A stretch of DNA of 10,043 bases, from positions 1-10,043 of the forward strand of contig CAJUJR010000097.1 in NCBI GenBank assembly GCA_910586605.1. The letters are read 5' to 3'. This document shows positions 1 through 6,288 of this stretch, piece after piece (the stretch's first letter is position 1; the number at the start of each line of letters is the position of its first letter). The DNA comes from an uncultured Lachnospiraceae bacterium. GTDB taxonomy: Bacteria > Bacillota > Clostridia > Lachnospirales > Lachnospiraceae. Below the pieces are notes generated by a model that saw nothing but the letters and a program-made list of their open reading frames with translations, was not told the origin of the DNA and did no database searches. Position numbers and translations under genes: made by a program.

Positions 1-2663
1 CAGATGTGCCGGCTGACACAGAAATTACTGTAACAAAAGATGGCGCTAACATTGAAGGTACTGCAACAAAAGAAGGCGCTAAGGCTACATTCGTAAGCAA
101 ATCCAAATTTGCAGTAGGCACATATACAATCACAGCAAAGCTTGGCGATGCTACTGTTAGCAAGGAAGTTGTAGTTTCAGCAGAGCATGTTGAAGAAATC
201 AAGGTTACAAGCACACAGGCTCTCCTGAAAGCAGATGGTAAGAAGAAAACAGCTATTGTGTACTATGATGTTTACAACCAGTACGGTACTTCAATGAGGG
301 GCTCAACATCTATTACATGGACTGCAAGCTCTGGCAATGTAAAGGCAAACAAGTCCACAGGGCGTCTTGAAGTTACAAGGACAGATGCTGAATTCAGATA
401 TGGTGACAAGCTTTATCTGGTAGGTGTTGATGCAAAGAGTGGCAAGACTGCACAGGCAGAAGTTGCAATCGGTCTGGAACAGGCTATTGACAGTGTTGAG
501 TTTATAGGATTCCTTAATACAAAAGGCACTGTACCTGCAACGGTAAAAGACCTTCCAAAAGAACTGCCTGCTGATTTCCCAGCAAAGACATATGTGATGC
601 TTTATTCTGTAAAGGATCAGGATAACCAGGTTATGGATGCATCAACTTCTAATATTGAAAATCCTAGCGGTGCAGCTATCACATTTACTTCTGACAACCC
701 AATGGTATTAGATGGCAGCAAGATTAAAGATGGCAGCATTTATACAGTTGATGGCACAGAGTACAGTTCTGCAACAATGGAACCTGGCATGAATGCCGGA
801 AAAGGCGGCGAAGTAAACCTGCTTGTTATTTCTAATAAGACAGGAAAACAGTCTAAGATTAACTTTGTTGTTGGTGCGGCAAAGAGCCTTAAGACATTCA
901 CCATTGGCACCCCTTCAAAAACTGTTGCGGATGGTGACCAGTGGGTATCCATCCCATTTGAGGCAACAGATACGGAAGGCAAGAGCGTTAAGAATTACGA
1001 AACAATTGTACGTTCTACAAATACTTTGACATTAGGCACAAGTGACAGCAACAGTGAACTGTGGCTGCAGGAAAATGAAGATGGAACAGCGGCATTATAT
1101 TGGTCTGATTCATTAAGTGCAAATGCATTTGAGAACACTTCTGCATTTGATAACATGGACCGTAATGTATCTCTGTATGCAACAGTAATCAACGGTGAGG
1201 GCAGCAACATTATGCTTCCTGTTTCTGACATGAGACGTCCGGTTACTGTAAGCAAGGTAAAATTAAATGATGATGATGCAGATGCATTAGTTGAGCGGGC
1301 TACAGCCAGCGTTGACATCACTTCAGACAAGGTAACTTATTTAGACCAGTATAATGAGCCGCTTGCCAGCGGGATAGCAGAAGCTTTCTTTAAGAAAGCA
1401 GCAACAGGTGCAGTAGCAAACAACCATTTTTATGGCGTTAAAGCTGATGTGGCTGACAATGCTGATAAGCATATGGGCTTAGCTTCAGATAGTGTTGCTA
1501 TTGGTACAGATGCCAGAAAGACTATAAATTATACAGCTACAGCAGGGGTGCAAGAAACAGAAGTAGAAAGCAAGAATGAGAAGGGGGAGACCGTTAAGGT
1601 AAAAGTTAGTGAAAAAATAGTAATAGCAGACCCTATTAAATACTCCGTTGTAGAATGCAGCAGCAACAGTTCTACAGTCTCTGACTGGGATGAGACAGGC
1701 AAGGCTCTGAATGTTTCTTATACTGTAGTGCCAATGACAAAACTTTCAAACGTATCTTTGAAGGCTATAACAAAACTGCAGTTAGATACCGATATGTCTT
1801 CTAAAGAGAACGGCAACACAATTAGTGGCAGTGCTTTAGATGTTCCTGCTACAGGTACCCTTAATATCCTGAACAAGGAGGCTTTGAATGCCAGAGTTGG
1901 AGTAACAGGTGTGTATGCTTCAAAAACTTTAACAGTACCAAGTGATTTCTACGAAGTTGTAACAGGTGGTGCATTTGAAGTTGACGGTGACAAAATCAAC
2001 AAGATTGCAGATGAGCAGATCCGCTGGGATGAGTTGTATGATGCAAATTCAGCCAGATATACCAGGAAAGATGCCGTAAAACGCCTTTCTGTAAAGGTAT
2101 ATAACAATACAGAAAAGACTGGGAAGACAATCGGAACGCCAAGCACAAACGTTAAGGTTTCTGATGGCGCTTCCGTTCCAACAGAAATCCAGTTTACACA
2201 ATGGGATAGTGGTGTAATAACTTCCGGTAAAGTAACGCCTACTGACCTTGTTGCTCCAAAGTTTGATCATAAGCAAACTGGTAATGCATGGTGGTCTAAC
2301 AACGTTGCTGATGACAAGAATAATATTCGTGTAATTGTGCTTGACCAGTATGGCGCAGTATATAAGGATGGTGGCAATTTCGCAGAGGTAGAATTTGCAA
2401 TATCTGATGTAAAAGAAAACACAGATGAATTCGCCCATGTTCCAAACAGCTTCCTGGTAAGCGGAAACAATTCCAAGGATGCAGAGATTACAGGTGCAGA
2501 GATTAAGGATACCTTTAAGCTGACAGCAACTGTTGTTGGCACATCCGTTACAGCTTCTATCCCTGTAACAGTAACTGCAGACTCTAAGGCAAAAATCAGT
2601 ACAAAGACAGTAAATAATACTGATGAAGAATTCCGTAAGAAAAAATTAGGTTACACTAGGTAA
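1..2663 (+). CDS. Giant Ig-like cell-surface protein A (5' truncated by window)
   Basis: The frame is open from the window edge (first full codon at base 3) to TAA at 2661-2663, giving 886 C-terminal residues; signal peptide and N-terminal anchor lie outside. Composition is that of a secreted beta-sandwich protein: Thr/Ser/Ala/Val/Asp/Lys rich, one cysteine, no membrane segment. Numbering from base 6, a repeating strand motif appears as NQYG (about 91-94), KDQDNQ (about 204), LDQYN (446-450) and LDQYG (779-783), consistent with several bacterial Ig-like domains of the kind found in S-layer and adhesin proteins. There is no LPXTG sortase signal and no S-layer homology repeat at this end; the protein stops with KKKLGYTR. 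It is paralogous to protein B at 7216-10043: in one 37-residue block (starting ADGDQWVSIP here) 25 residues are identical. A charged, Lys/Glu-rich stretch at nucleotides about 1550-1620 has no counterpart in B. Adhesion or surface-coat role is inferred; the ligand is unknown. Confidence 0.85.
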   Translation, partial: DVPADTEITVTKDGANIEGTATKEGAKATFVSKSKFAVGTYTITAKLGDATVSKEVVVSAEHVEEIKVTSTQALLKADGKKKTAIVYYDVYNQYGTSMRGSTSITWTASSGNVKANKSTGRLEVTRTDAEFRYGDKLYLVGVDAKSGKTAQAEVAIGLEQAIDSVEFIGFLNTKGTVPATVKDLPKELPADFPAKTYVMLYSVKDQDNQVMDASTSNIENPSGAAITFTSDNPMVLDGSKIKDGSIYTVDGTEYSSATMEPGMNAGKGGEVNLLVISNKTGKQSKINFVVGAAKSLKTFTIGTPSKTVADGDQWVSIPFEATDTEGKSVKNYETIVRSTNTLTLGTSDSNSELWLQENEDGTAALYWSDSLSANAFENTSAFDNMDRNVSLYATVINGEGSNIMLPVSDMRRPVTVSKVKLNDDDADALVERATASVDITSDKVTYLDQYNEPLASGIAEAFFKKAATGAVANNHFYGVKADVADNADKHMGLASDSVAIGTDARKTINYTATAGVQETEVESKNEKGETVKVKVSEKIVIADPIKYSVVECSSNSSTVSDWDETGKALNVSYTVVPMTKLSNVSLKAITKLQLDTDMSSKENGNTISGSALDVPATGTLNILNKEALNARVGVTGVYASKTLTVPSDFYEVVTGGAFEVDGDKINKIADEQIRWDELYDANSARYTRKDAVKRLSVKVYNNTEKTGKTIGTPSTNVKVSDGASVPTEIQFTQWDSGVITSGKVTPTDLVAPKFDHKQTGNAWWSNNVADDKNNIRVIVLDQYGAVYKDGGNFAEVEFAISDVKENTDEFAHVPNSFLVSGNNSKDAEITGAEIKDTFKLTATVVGTSVTASIPVTVTADSKAKISTKTVNNTDEEFRKKKLGYTR

Positions 2664-2689
2664 GCTAACCTAAAGCATTGTAATTTCCT

Positions 2690-2724
2690 ATACTCCTTCC
2701 CCAATATGGGGAGGGAGTATTTTA
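2690..2724 (+). terminator. Rho-independent terminator of surface protein A
   Basis: A 14-bp stem (2690-2703 with 2707-2720, one G-U pair) closes a 3-nt loop and is followed by TTTAT. It starts 26 bases after the stop codon of surface protein A. A smaller 8-bp inverted repeat, TTAGGTTA (2646-2653) with TAACCTAA (2666-2673), straddles the stop codon just upstream. The terminator suggests that lipoprotein A is transcribed separately or only by read-through. Confidence 0.85.
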
Positions 2725-3040
2725 TACTTAGGAAACAGGAAAAAACAGTATTATAGTCATATGCAGAGAAAAAATTCTGGTAAAACAGCCAGAAACCGCC
2801 TGTTTTTCTTTTGGATGCAGATTCCATCCCTATTTAAAATATGTTTGAAATTGTTTATTACAAGATATGCTTCACACTTTAGGAAGTGCAGCAGGCTGCA
2901 TTGGTTCTTGTGCACACATTGAACTAGACGCAATGCTTGTAAGGAACTGAAAGTTCCCGGAAGGAATTTTAAACACGCTACAGCAAGGGATTGCATTAGA
3001 AATGTGCAACTATATCGCAGGATATTAGGACAGCAGGCAG
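2725..3040. other. Gene-free interval between surface protein A and lipoprotein A
   Basis: No convincing coding sequence is seen on either strand. It holds two overlapping weak stems that cannot easily coexist: TTCTGG/CCAGAA (2775-2780 with 2789-2794) and AAAACAG/CTGTTTT (2782-2788 with 2800-2806), the second followed by TTCTTTT. It also holds a palindrome TGCAGC-AG-GCTGCA (2887-2900) and a diverged copy of the palindromic element found intact at 6225-6261. The promoter of lipoprotein A should lie here, but no -35/-10 pair with good spacing stands out. Confidence 0.5.
2935..2957 (+). repeat. Decayed copy of the GGAACT-GAA-AGTTCC palindromic element
   Basis: These 23 bases match 6228-6250 at 22 positions (T instead of C at the sixth base), in the same + orientation as judged from the GAA loop. 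Only the inner 6-bp stem (2943-2948 with 2952-2957) survives here: the sequence after 2957 no longer pairs with the left arm. In the copy at 6225-6261 the stem is a perfect 17 bp. The shared part ends abruptly on both sides, as expected of a small dispersed repeat rather than of general homology. Confidence 0.6.
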
Positions 3041-3051
3041 AAAGGAATCAA

Positions 3052-3696
3052 ATGAAAGCAAGAAATAAATTGGTGGGGGTACTTTTTTTGGCACTTTGTC
3101 TTTTTACGGGATGCGGGAAGACACAGACTAAAAATGCGACAGAATCTTCAATGTCAAGTATAACATCTGAAAAAGGAACTGCTCCGGCAGATAATACCAA
3201 GGATTCCAATGAATCCTTTTTAAATCAAGATGAGAAAGCCGAACAGACTCCTGTCCCTAAAAAAGCTGCCATATCCCTGAAGGAAGACTATTCAGATAGT
3301 GGAAGGTCTGTCTCTGTTTTAGGATTAAAAGAATATTCAAAACTGAAAGGCGATTTTGGTGTAGATAAACCAGGGAAAGGGAGTGTTTTTCTGGTACTTT
3401 TCCTGGAAATTGAAAACAGCAGTAAAGAAAAGACGTATATTAACCCATATGAGGTAACAGGCAAGGCAGACGGAAAAGAATTGGAGAATACAGTCCTTGT
3501 TAACCAGCCTGAGGGTTATCCGACTCTTTTTACCAATATTGAATCCGGAATGTCGCAAAAAGGGTTCATAGTGTGGAAGGTTCCTGTAAACTGGAAGAAT
3601 TTTGAGTTTTCCTATACAGGCTGGAAGGGAAGTGATGGACTGACCTTAGAGGCATCTTTTTCCAAAAAGAATTTAAAAGATCCAAAAGCTTATTAG
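3052..3696 (+). CDS. Secreted lipoprotein A, DUF4352-like (paralogue of lipoprotein B)
   Basis: This is a 214-residue protein. The ATG at 3052 is chosen over an in-frame GTG at 3004 because it has AAAGGA five bases upstream and begins a proper signal peptide: MKARNK, a hydrophobic core, and the lipobox FTG-C21 (Phe at -3 is slightly unusual). Cys21 would be lipidated and anchor the protein outside the membrane. A Ser/Thr/Asn/Glu-rich flexible linker covers about residues 24-75. A compact C-terminal domain (about 78-214) follows, with VFLVLFLEIENSS, EGYPTLFTNI, GFIVWKVPVNW and GWKGSDGLTL blocks. The strand pattern suggests an Ig-like fold of the DUF4352 type, which is inference from pattern. 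In the 55-residue block from ENTVLVNQ, 34 residues match lipoprotein B. It follows a surface-protein gene, as its paralogue does, so a role beside that protein is plausible. No enzymatic motif is seen. Confidence 0.85.
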   Translation: MKARNKLVGVLFLALCLFTGCGKTQTKNATESSMSSITSEKGTAPADNTKDSNESFLNQDEKAEQTPVPKKAAISLKEDYSDSGRSVSVLGLKEYSKLKGDFGVDKPGKGSVFLVLFLEIENSSKEKTYINPYEVTGKADGKELENTVLVNQPEGYPTLFTNIESGMSQKGFIVWKVPVNWKNFEFSYTGWKGSDGLTLEASFSKKNLKDPKAY

Positions 3697-3705
3697 TGCA
3701 TATTT

Positions 3706-3727
3706 GCCCCACTGCAAGCAGCGGGGC
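3706..3727 (+). terminator. Probable terminator of lipoprotein A
   Basis: GCCCC (3706-3710) pairs with GGGGC (3723-3727), and CTGC pairs with GCAG inside it across one A/C mismatch, 10 bp in all with a very small loop. It lies 9 bases after the lipoprotein A stop. The tail is only moderately T-rich (TGTTGGTTTGGCTTT), so termination may be partial. Confidence 0.6.
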
Positions 3728-3753
3728 TGTTGGTTTGGCTTTCTGCGGAAAAG

Positions 3754-3788
3754 AGCTGCTGTGCCAGCTTAGCATTGGCATGGCAGCT
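3754..3788. repeat. Inverted repeat / long hairpin
   Basis: AGCTGC (3754-3759) pairs with GCAGCT (3783-3788) and TGCCA (3762-3766) with TGGCA (3776-3780). The two stems are separated by a symmetric TG/TG internal loop, and the apical loop is 9 nt. No T-run follows on either strand, so a simple terminator is unlikely. It could be a second processing or termination structure for lipoprotein A mRNA, or a relic of an inserted palindrome. Confidence 0.6.
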
Positions 3789-4028
3789 AACATTATAAAT
3801 GTGGTTCGTAATAAAATCTGGTTATAACTGCCATAGCAAATTAAGTTTATTCATTGTGTCCCCTTTGCAAGAGGCTGGAGCCTGTTAAAAACATGGGGAT
3901 AATTTAATGTTGGGGATTTGCAGGGCAAACTATACCATGCACCATATGCAAAGTTTCTATGTTTTAACGTAACGCTCCCTTCTCTTTTTTGACATATGTT
4001 GCGATAGGAATAATAGGCAGCGATTTGC

Positions 4029-4121
4029 ATAGAGAATAAGAAAGCAATACCCATAGGAGTTGAATCATACAAAGAGATTATTAACGATGACTATTGCTAT
4101 ATTGATAAGACACTGTTAATA
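4029..4121 (+). pseudogene. N-terminal remnant of a second AAA-ATPase/PD-(D/E)XK gene
   Basis: Read from 4029 this gives I-E-N-K-K-A-I-P-I-G-V-E-S-Y-K-E-I-I-N-D and then DYCYIDKTLLII, against MDIKRAIPIGVESYKEIIDS and DYYYIDKTRLIM at the start of the intact ATPase (6115, - strand). The start codon position is ATA instead of ATG, and the ribosome-site position reads AGGCAGCGAT (4015-4024) where the intact gene has GGGAGGTGAT; homology continues into the promoter. Over the first 85 bases I count about 15 differences, many of them silent third-position changes (AAA/AAG, GGG/GGA, TAT/TAC, GAA/GAG, GAT/GAC). That is what two genes diverging under protein selection look like. So this was once a separate functional paralogue, later broken. 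Similarity ends near 4121 and an in-frame TAG follows at 4149. Everything from the P-loop onward is missing. Confidence 0.85.
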
Positions 4122-4133
4122 ATCTCTTTGTAT
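4067..4133. repeat. 19-bp perfect inverted repeat made from ATPase codons
   Basis: ATACAAAGAGATTATTAAC (4067-4085) is the exact reverse complement of 4115-4133, with a 29-nt loop. The left arm is authentic ATPase coding sequence (SYKEIIN). The right arm sits where similarity to the ATPase fades and the surface-protein remnant begins. It looks like the scar of a rearrangement rather than a terminator, since no T-run follows. Confidence 0.85.
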
Positions 4134-4206
4134 CAAAGCGAGTGTCAGTAGTACATTTGATAATGACAAGACATTCTGTACAGATAAGTTAGGTTATAAG
4201 AAATAA
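4132..4206 (+). pseudogene. C-terminal remnant of a third surface protein
   Basis: In the frame ending at TAA 4204-4206 the sequence reads IKASVSSTFDNDKTF and then CTDKLGYKK-stop. It matches the end of surface protein A (SKAKISTKTVNNTDEEF then RKKKLGYTR) and shares the LGY-x-[RK] terminus with protein B (REQLGYDR). Only about 24 codons remain; an in-frame TAA lies at 4120-4122, within the right arm of the 19-bp inverted repeat. A good terminator follows at 4247, as it does for the intact surface genes. The cysteine in TFCTD is unusual for these proteins and may be a post-decay change. The match is short, but the position just before a stop and a terminator supports it. Confidence 0.7.
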
Positions 4207-4246
4207 TTGCTTTAAAACAACAAAGCCATAATATTGTAGGGAGTTT

Positions 4247-4279
4247 CACAGGCCGTATGGCCTGTGGGCTTCCTTTTTT
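4247..4279 (+). terminator. Rho-independent terminator of the third surface-protein remnant
   Basis: CACAGGCC (4247-4254), loop GTAT, and GGCCTGTG (4259-4266) form a perfect 8-bp stem followed by GGCTTCC and a run of six T. It lies 40 bases after the remnant's stop and points on the + strand. Confidence 0.8.
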
Positions 4280-4305
4280 ATCAGATTTAAAAGGAGATGT
4301 TCAAC

Positions 4306-4350
4306 ATGGCAAAAAAACCAAAACCCCACTGCAGGCAAGCTTGTGTTTGA
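4306..4350 (+). pseudogene. Short ORF with a strong ribosome site; probably a gene-start remnant
   Basis: ATG at 4306 is preceded by AAAGGAGAT with 7-base spacing, a better site than most in the window. The ORF encodes MAKKPKPHCRQACV and stops at TGA 4348-4350. It contains an A7 run (4311-4317) and a C4 run. A one-base shift at the C run would continue as TAGKLVFDLLHM-stop, which looks more like natural protein, so a frameshifted or truncated gene start is possible. It could also be a genuine tiny peptide gene. I recognise no family. It points toward the converging ATPase gene and lies just after the terminator at 4247-4279, as if a new transcription unit began here and was cut off. Confidence 0.35.
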
Positions 4351-4414
4351 CCTGTTGCATATGTGAGGAGAAAAATGATATTCTTTACAATGGGAATGCG
4401 GAGCTTTCCATCTT

Positions 4415-6115
4415 TTATTTCTCCGACAGTTTTACCATACAGCTTTTTTTACAGAAACAAATCCCGTACTTTAAAATATGGGGATACCCTTCCTCTATAA
4501 GGGCATCCGTATAATTTTTTTCATCTATCTGCTTTAATGCTTCTTGGCAAAGATTTTCCATCTCGGTAAATTTTTTTGCACGTTTCAACTCCAATATGAC
4601 TGCTGGCTGCTGCTCGTCATATGGTATAAGTATAATGTCATACCGCCCATTGCCACTTTCCAGCTTGGACTTTTTCCTGTAGTCCTGCAGCCCGCCAAGA
4701 AGGCCAAGCAGGAAGCCGTGGTAGAACTTTTCAGCGCTGTCCATAAAGCTGATGCTTTCACGGAGCTGCTGTTTCAGTAAATTTTCTGCTGTTTCTGTGT
4801 CCCCGGATAATATGGCATGGTATAAGCCAGAGAAATCCATTGCCTCCGTTTTTTGGTGAAACCATTCTTGTATAGTATTGTTATAGATATAACGGACTTC
4901 CCTGTTAGGGATTTTCATTTCCAGGTAAATCATATCTGACTGGAAACTCCTGCCGGCTGCTTTCAGGTAGCCGGTAAAAAACAGGAAATTCCAAAGGTTA
5001 TCTTTTGACTGGTGTATATCTCCATAGGTAATATCCTCATGGATTGGCTTTTCTATGGATTCCCCCGCGAGCAGGCGTTCGATTTCATGTACGGTGCTGC
5101 TGTCTGATTTTACAACCAGTTCGTGGATAATGCTGTTGGAGGAAGTGTTTGACCAATATGGTTTAGGAAATTCCGTATTATGTGAAACTATGTCGTCCAC
5201 ATAATTTAGTATGCTCCAAGGGTTATATACTTCCGTGCCTCCAAATAGATACCCGTTATACCATTCTTTTATCTCCTCTTTCTTTTGGCCGATACCATAA
5301 AAGGAAAGAAGGCTGTCTATTTCATCCTGCATAAACCCGAAAAACTCGGAATAGCTTTCATCCAGGACGGAATTTATTTTTAAGTTATTCAGACCGGTAA
5401 AAATACTTTCCCTGCTGATGCGCAGGCAGCCTGTGATAACTGCAAACTGCAGGGAGTCATTGGTTTTTAAGGCAGACTCTAACAGAGAGCGCATAAAATC
5501 CACCATTTGTCTATAAAACCCTTTAAAATATGCATTTTCCAGTGGCACATCATATTCGTCAATCAGTATAATTGTTTTCCGGTGGTGGTATTTCCCTAAA
5601 CAATCTGACAGGAATTTTAGGGAAAATGTATAGTCTGCTATTCCTGCAGTACGTTCAAGAATGGTATTATAAAGTTTTTTTTGTGCTAGAGTTAATATAT
5701 TTCCCTCCAACAGGTAGGCATGCCGTTCAAATTCAGAGACAATATCTGTTAAAATTCGGTGATAAGCCATTTCAAAATTCGGCTGTTTTGCTGATTTCAT
5801 GGACAGGAAAATGACAGGGTATTTCCCCATATGGCAAGTAAACTGCCTGCCTGCCCCCATAATCTTTTTGCCCTCAAAATATCTAGAATTATCCACAGTT
5901 TTGCCATCCGAATCAATTTCCTCTTCAAAAAAGGTGCGGAGCATGCTTTGTGCAAGTGTTTTCCCAAAACGCCGTGGACGGATGAAAAGGGTAACTTTAC
6001 TCTTTTGCGTTAATAAGTCCATAATTAATCGTGTTTTATCAATATAGTAATAATCACTGTCAATAATTTCTTTATATGATTCAACCCCAATGGGTATTGC
6101 TCTTTTAATATCCAT
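4415..6115 (-). CDS. AAA-ATPase with C-terminal PD-(D/E)XK nuclease-like domain (AAA-ATPase_like/DUF1703 type)
   Basis: This is a 566-residue protein. The ATG at 6115 is chosen because GGGAGGTGAT sits just upstream and the family's conserved start (IPIGVESYKEII..YYIDKT) follows at once; the frame stays open upstream to 6184, but that segment covers the ribosome site and promoter. Visible motifs are a P-loop RPRRFGKT (46-53), Walker B ILIDEYD (183-189), TGCLRISRESIFTGLNN (228-244), WYNGY..VYNPWSILN (285-304), and in the C-terminal domain GNGRYDIILIP (488-498) with LELKRAK (508-514). Asp493, Glu509 and Lys511 fit the PD-(D/E)XK core. The length and both domains look complete. Proteins of this family are frequent and multicopy in gut Clostridia and Bacteroidetes, but their role is not established; nuclease activity is predicted only. 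It is probably cytosolic. It converges on the remnants at 4029-4350, and no clear terminator follows its stop. A diverged relative survives as the remnant at 4029. Confidence 0.9.
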   Translation of the reverse strand: MDIKRAIPIGVESYKEIIDSDYYYIDKTRLIMDLLTQKSKVTLFIRPRRFGKTLAQSMLRTFFEEEIDSDGKTVDNSRYFEGKKIMGAGRQFTCHMGKYPVIFLSMKSAKQPNFEMAYHRILTDIVSEFERHAYLLEGNILTLAQKKLYNTILERTAGIADYTFSLKFLSDCLGKYHHRKTIILIDEYDVPLENAYFKGFYRQMVDFMRSLLESALKTNDSLQFAVITGCLRISRESIFTGLNNLKINSVLDESYSEFFGFMQDEIDSLLSFYGIGQKKEEIKEWYNGYLFGGTEVYNPWSILNYVDDIVSHNTEFPKPYWSNTSSNSIIHELVVKSDSSTVHEIERLLAGESIEKPIHEDITYGDIHQSKDNLWNFLFFTGYLKAAGRSFQSDMIYLEMKIPNREVRYIYNNTIQEWFHQKTEAMDFSGLYHAILSGDTETAENLLKQQLRESISFMDSAEKFYHGFLLGLLGGLQDYRKKSKLESGNGRYDIILIPYDEQQPAVILELKRAKKFTEMENLCQEALKQIDEKNYTDALIEEGYPHILKYGICFCKKSCMVKLSEK

Positions 6116-6178
6116 GTAATCACCTCCCATTGTCCATATGATAACATATGTGAAATAAAAAGGAAAGAAGACATTATA
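6116..6178 (-). promoter_or_regulatory. ATPase leader: probable -10 box and ribosome binding site
   Basis: Reading the - strand, TATAAT lies at 6178-6173 with an upstream TG (TGTTATATAAT, extended -10 like). The -35 is poor: TTGCAA is present but about 23 bp away. The ribosome site GGAGGTGAT (6127-6119) is close to ideal. The same region is recognisable but mutated upstream of the remnant at 4029, which supports it as a real leader. Confidence 0.55.
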
Positions 6179-6224
6179 TAACAAAGACCAAAAATTTATT
6201 TTTGCAAATGAGAAGAATCAAATA

Positions 6225-6261
6225 CAAGCTTGCAAGGAACTGAAAGTTCCTTGCAAGCTTG
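6225..6261. repeat. Perfect 17-bp palindromic element with GAA loop
   Basis: CAAGCTTGCAAGGAACT (6225-6241), loop GAA, then AGTTCCTTGCAAGCTTG (6245-6261) form an unbroken 17-bp stem. It lies 27 bases past the lipoprotein B stop on the - strand and upstream of the ATPase promoter. The sequence after it on the - strand (TATTTGATTCTTCTC) is only loosely T-rich, so it may act as a terminator without being a classic one. A 23-base portion recurs at 2935-2957, so it is also a dispersed repeat. Confidence 0.75.
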
Positions 6262-6288
6262 ACGGCTGGGTATATTAAAACAGTTTGG

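Larger units (their letters stand above)
3697..4028. other. Non-coding stretch before the ATPase remnant
   Basis: No gene is supported. After the lipoprotein A terminator comes a separate long hairpin (3754-3788). The last about 60 bases, from about 3970, align without gaps over 39 bases (up to the shared CATATG) with the promoter region of the intact ATPase on the other strand, for instance TGTTTTAAC here against TGTTATATA there. This is the decayed promoter of the ATPase remnant that starts at 4029. The middle part (3789-3965) shows nothing I can name. Confidence 0.5.

Noticed and set aside
740..2542. Several antisense ORFs of 65-129 codons inside surface protein A, and similar ones inside B
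   Set aside because: They lie wholly within long real genes, have no ribosome sites that stand out, and read as low-quality shadows.
2757..2996. 79-codon - strand ORF in the gap after surface protein A
   Set aside because: No ribosome site or family resemblance; it runs through palindromes and the decayed repeat.
3004..3051. GTG start giving 16 extra residues on lipoprotein A
   Set aside because: It would put MQLYRRILGQQAERNQ in front of a complete lipoprotein signal; the ATG at 3052 has its own ribosome site.
3697..4414. Insertion sequence causing the gene wreckage
   Set aside because: No transposase fragment, terminal inverted repeats or target duplication could be found around the remnants; recombination and template switching explain them better.
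4257..4514. 85-codon + strand ORF crossing the end of the ATPase gene
   Set aside because: Its start lies inside the terminator hairpin and its end is antisense to the ATPase; composition is Cys/Phe-rich and unlike a real protein.
4029..6115. Invertible on/off switch using the two ATPase starts as inverted repeats
   Set aside because: The two copies face each other and the remnant lacks SD and ATG, so an inversion would silence the gene. However, about 15 differences in 85 bases make recombination inefficient, and no invertase or short exact sites are seen.
6116..6184. Longer ATPase N-terminus starting at 6184
   Set aside because: The extra residues would be encoded by the -10 box and ribosome site; the consensus SD and the homology to the remnant both place the start at 6115.
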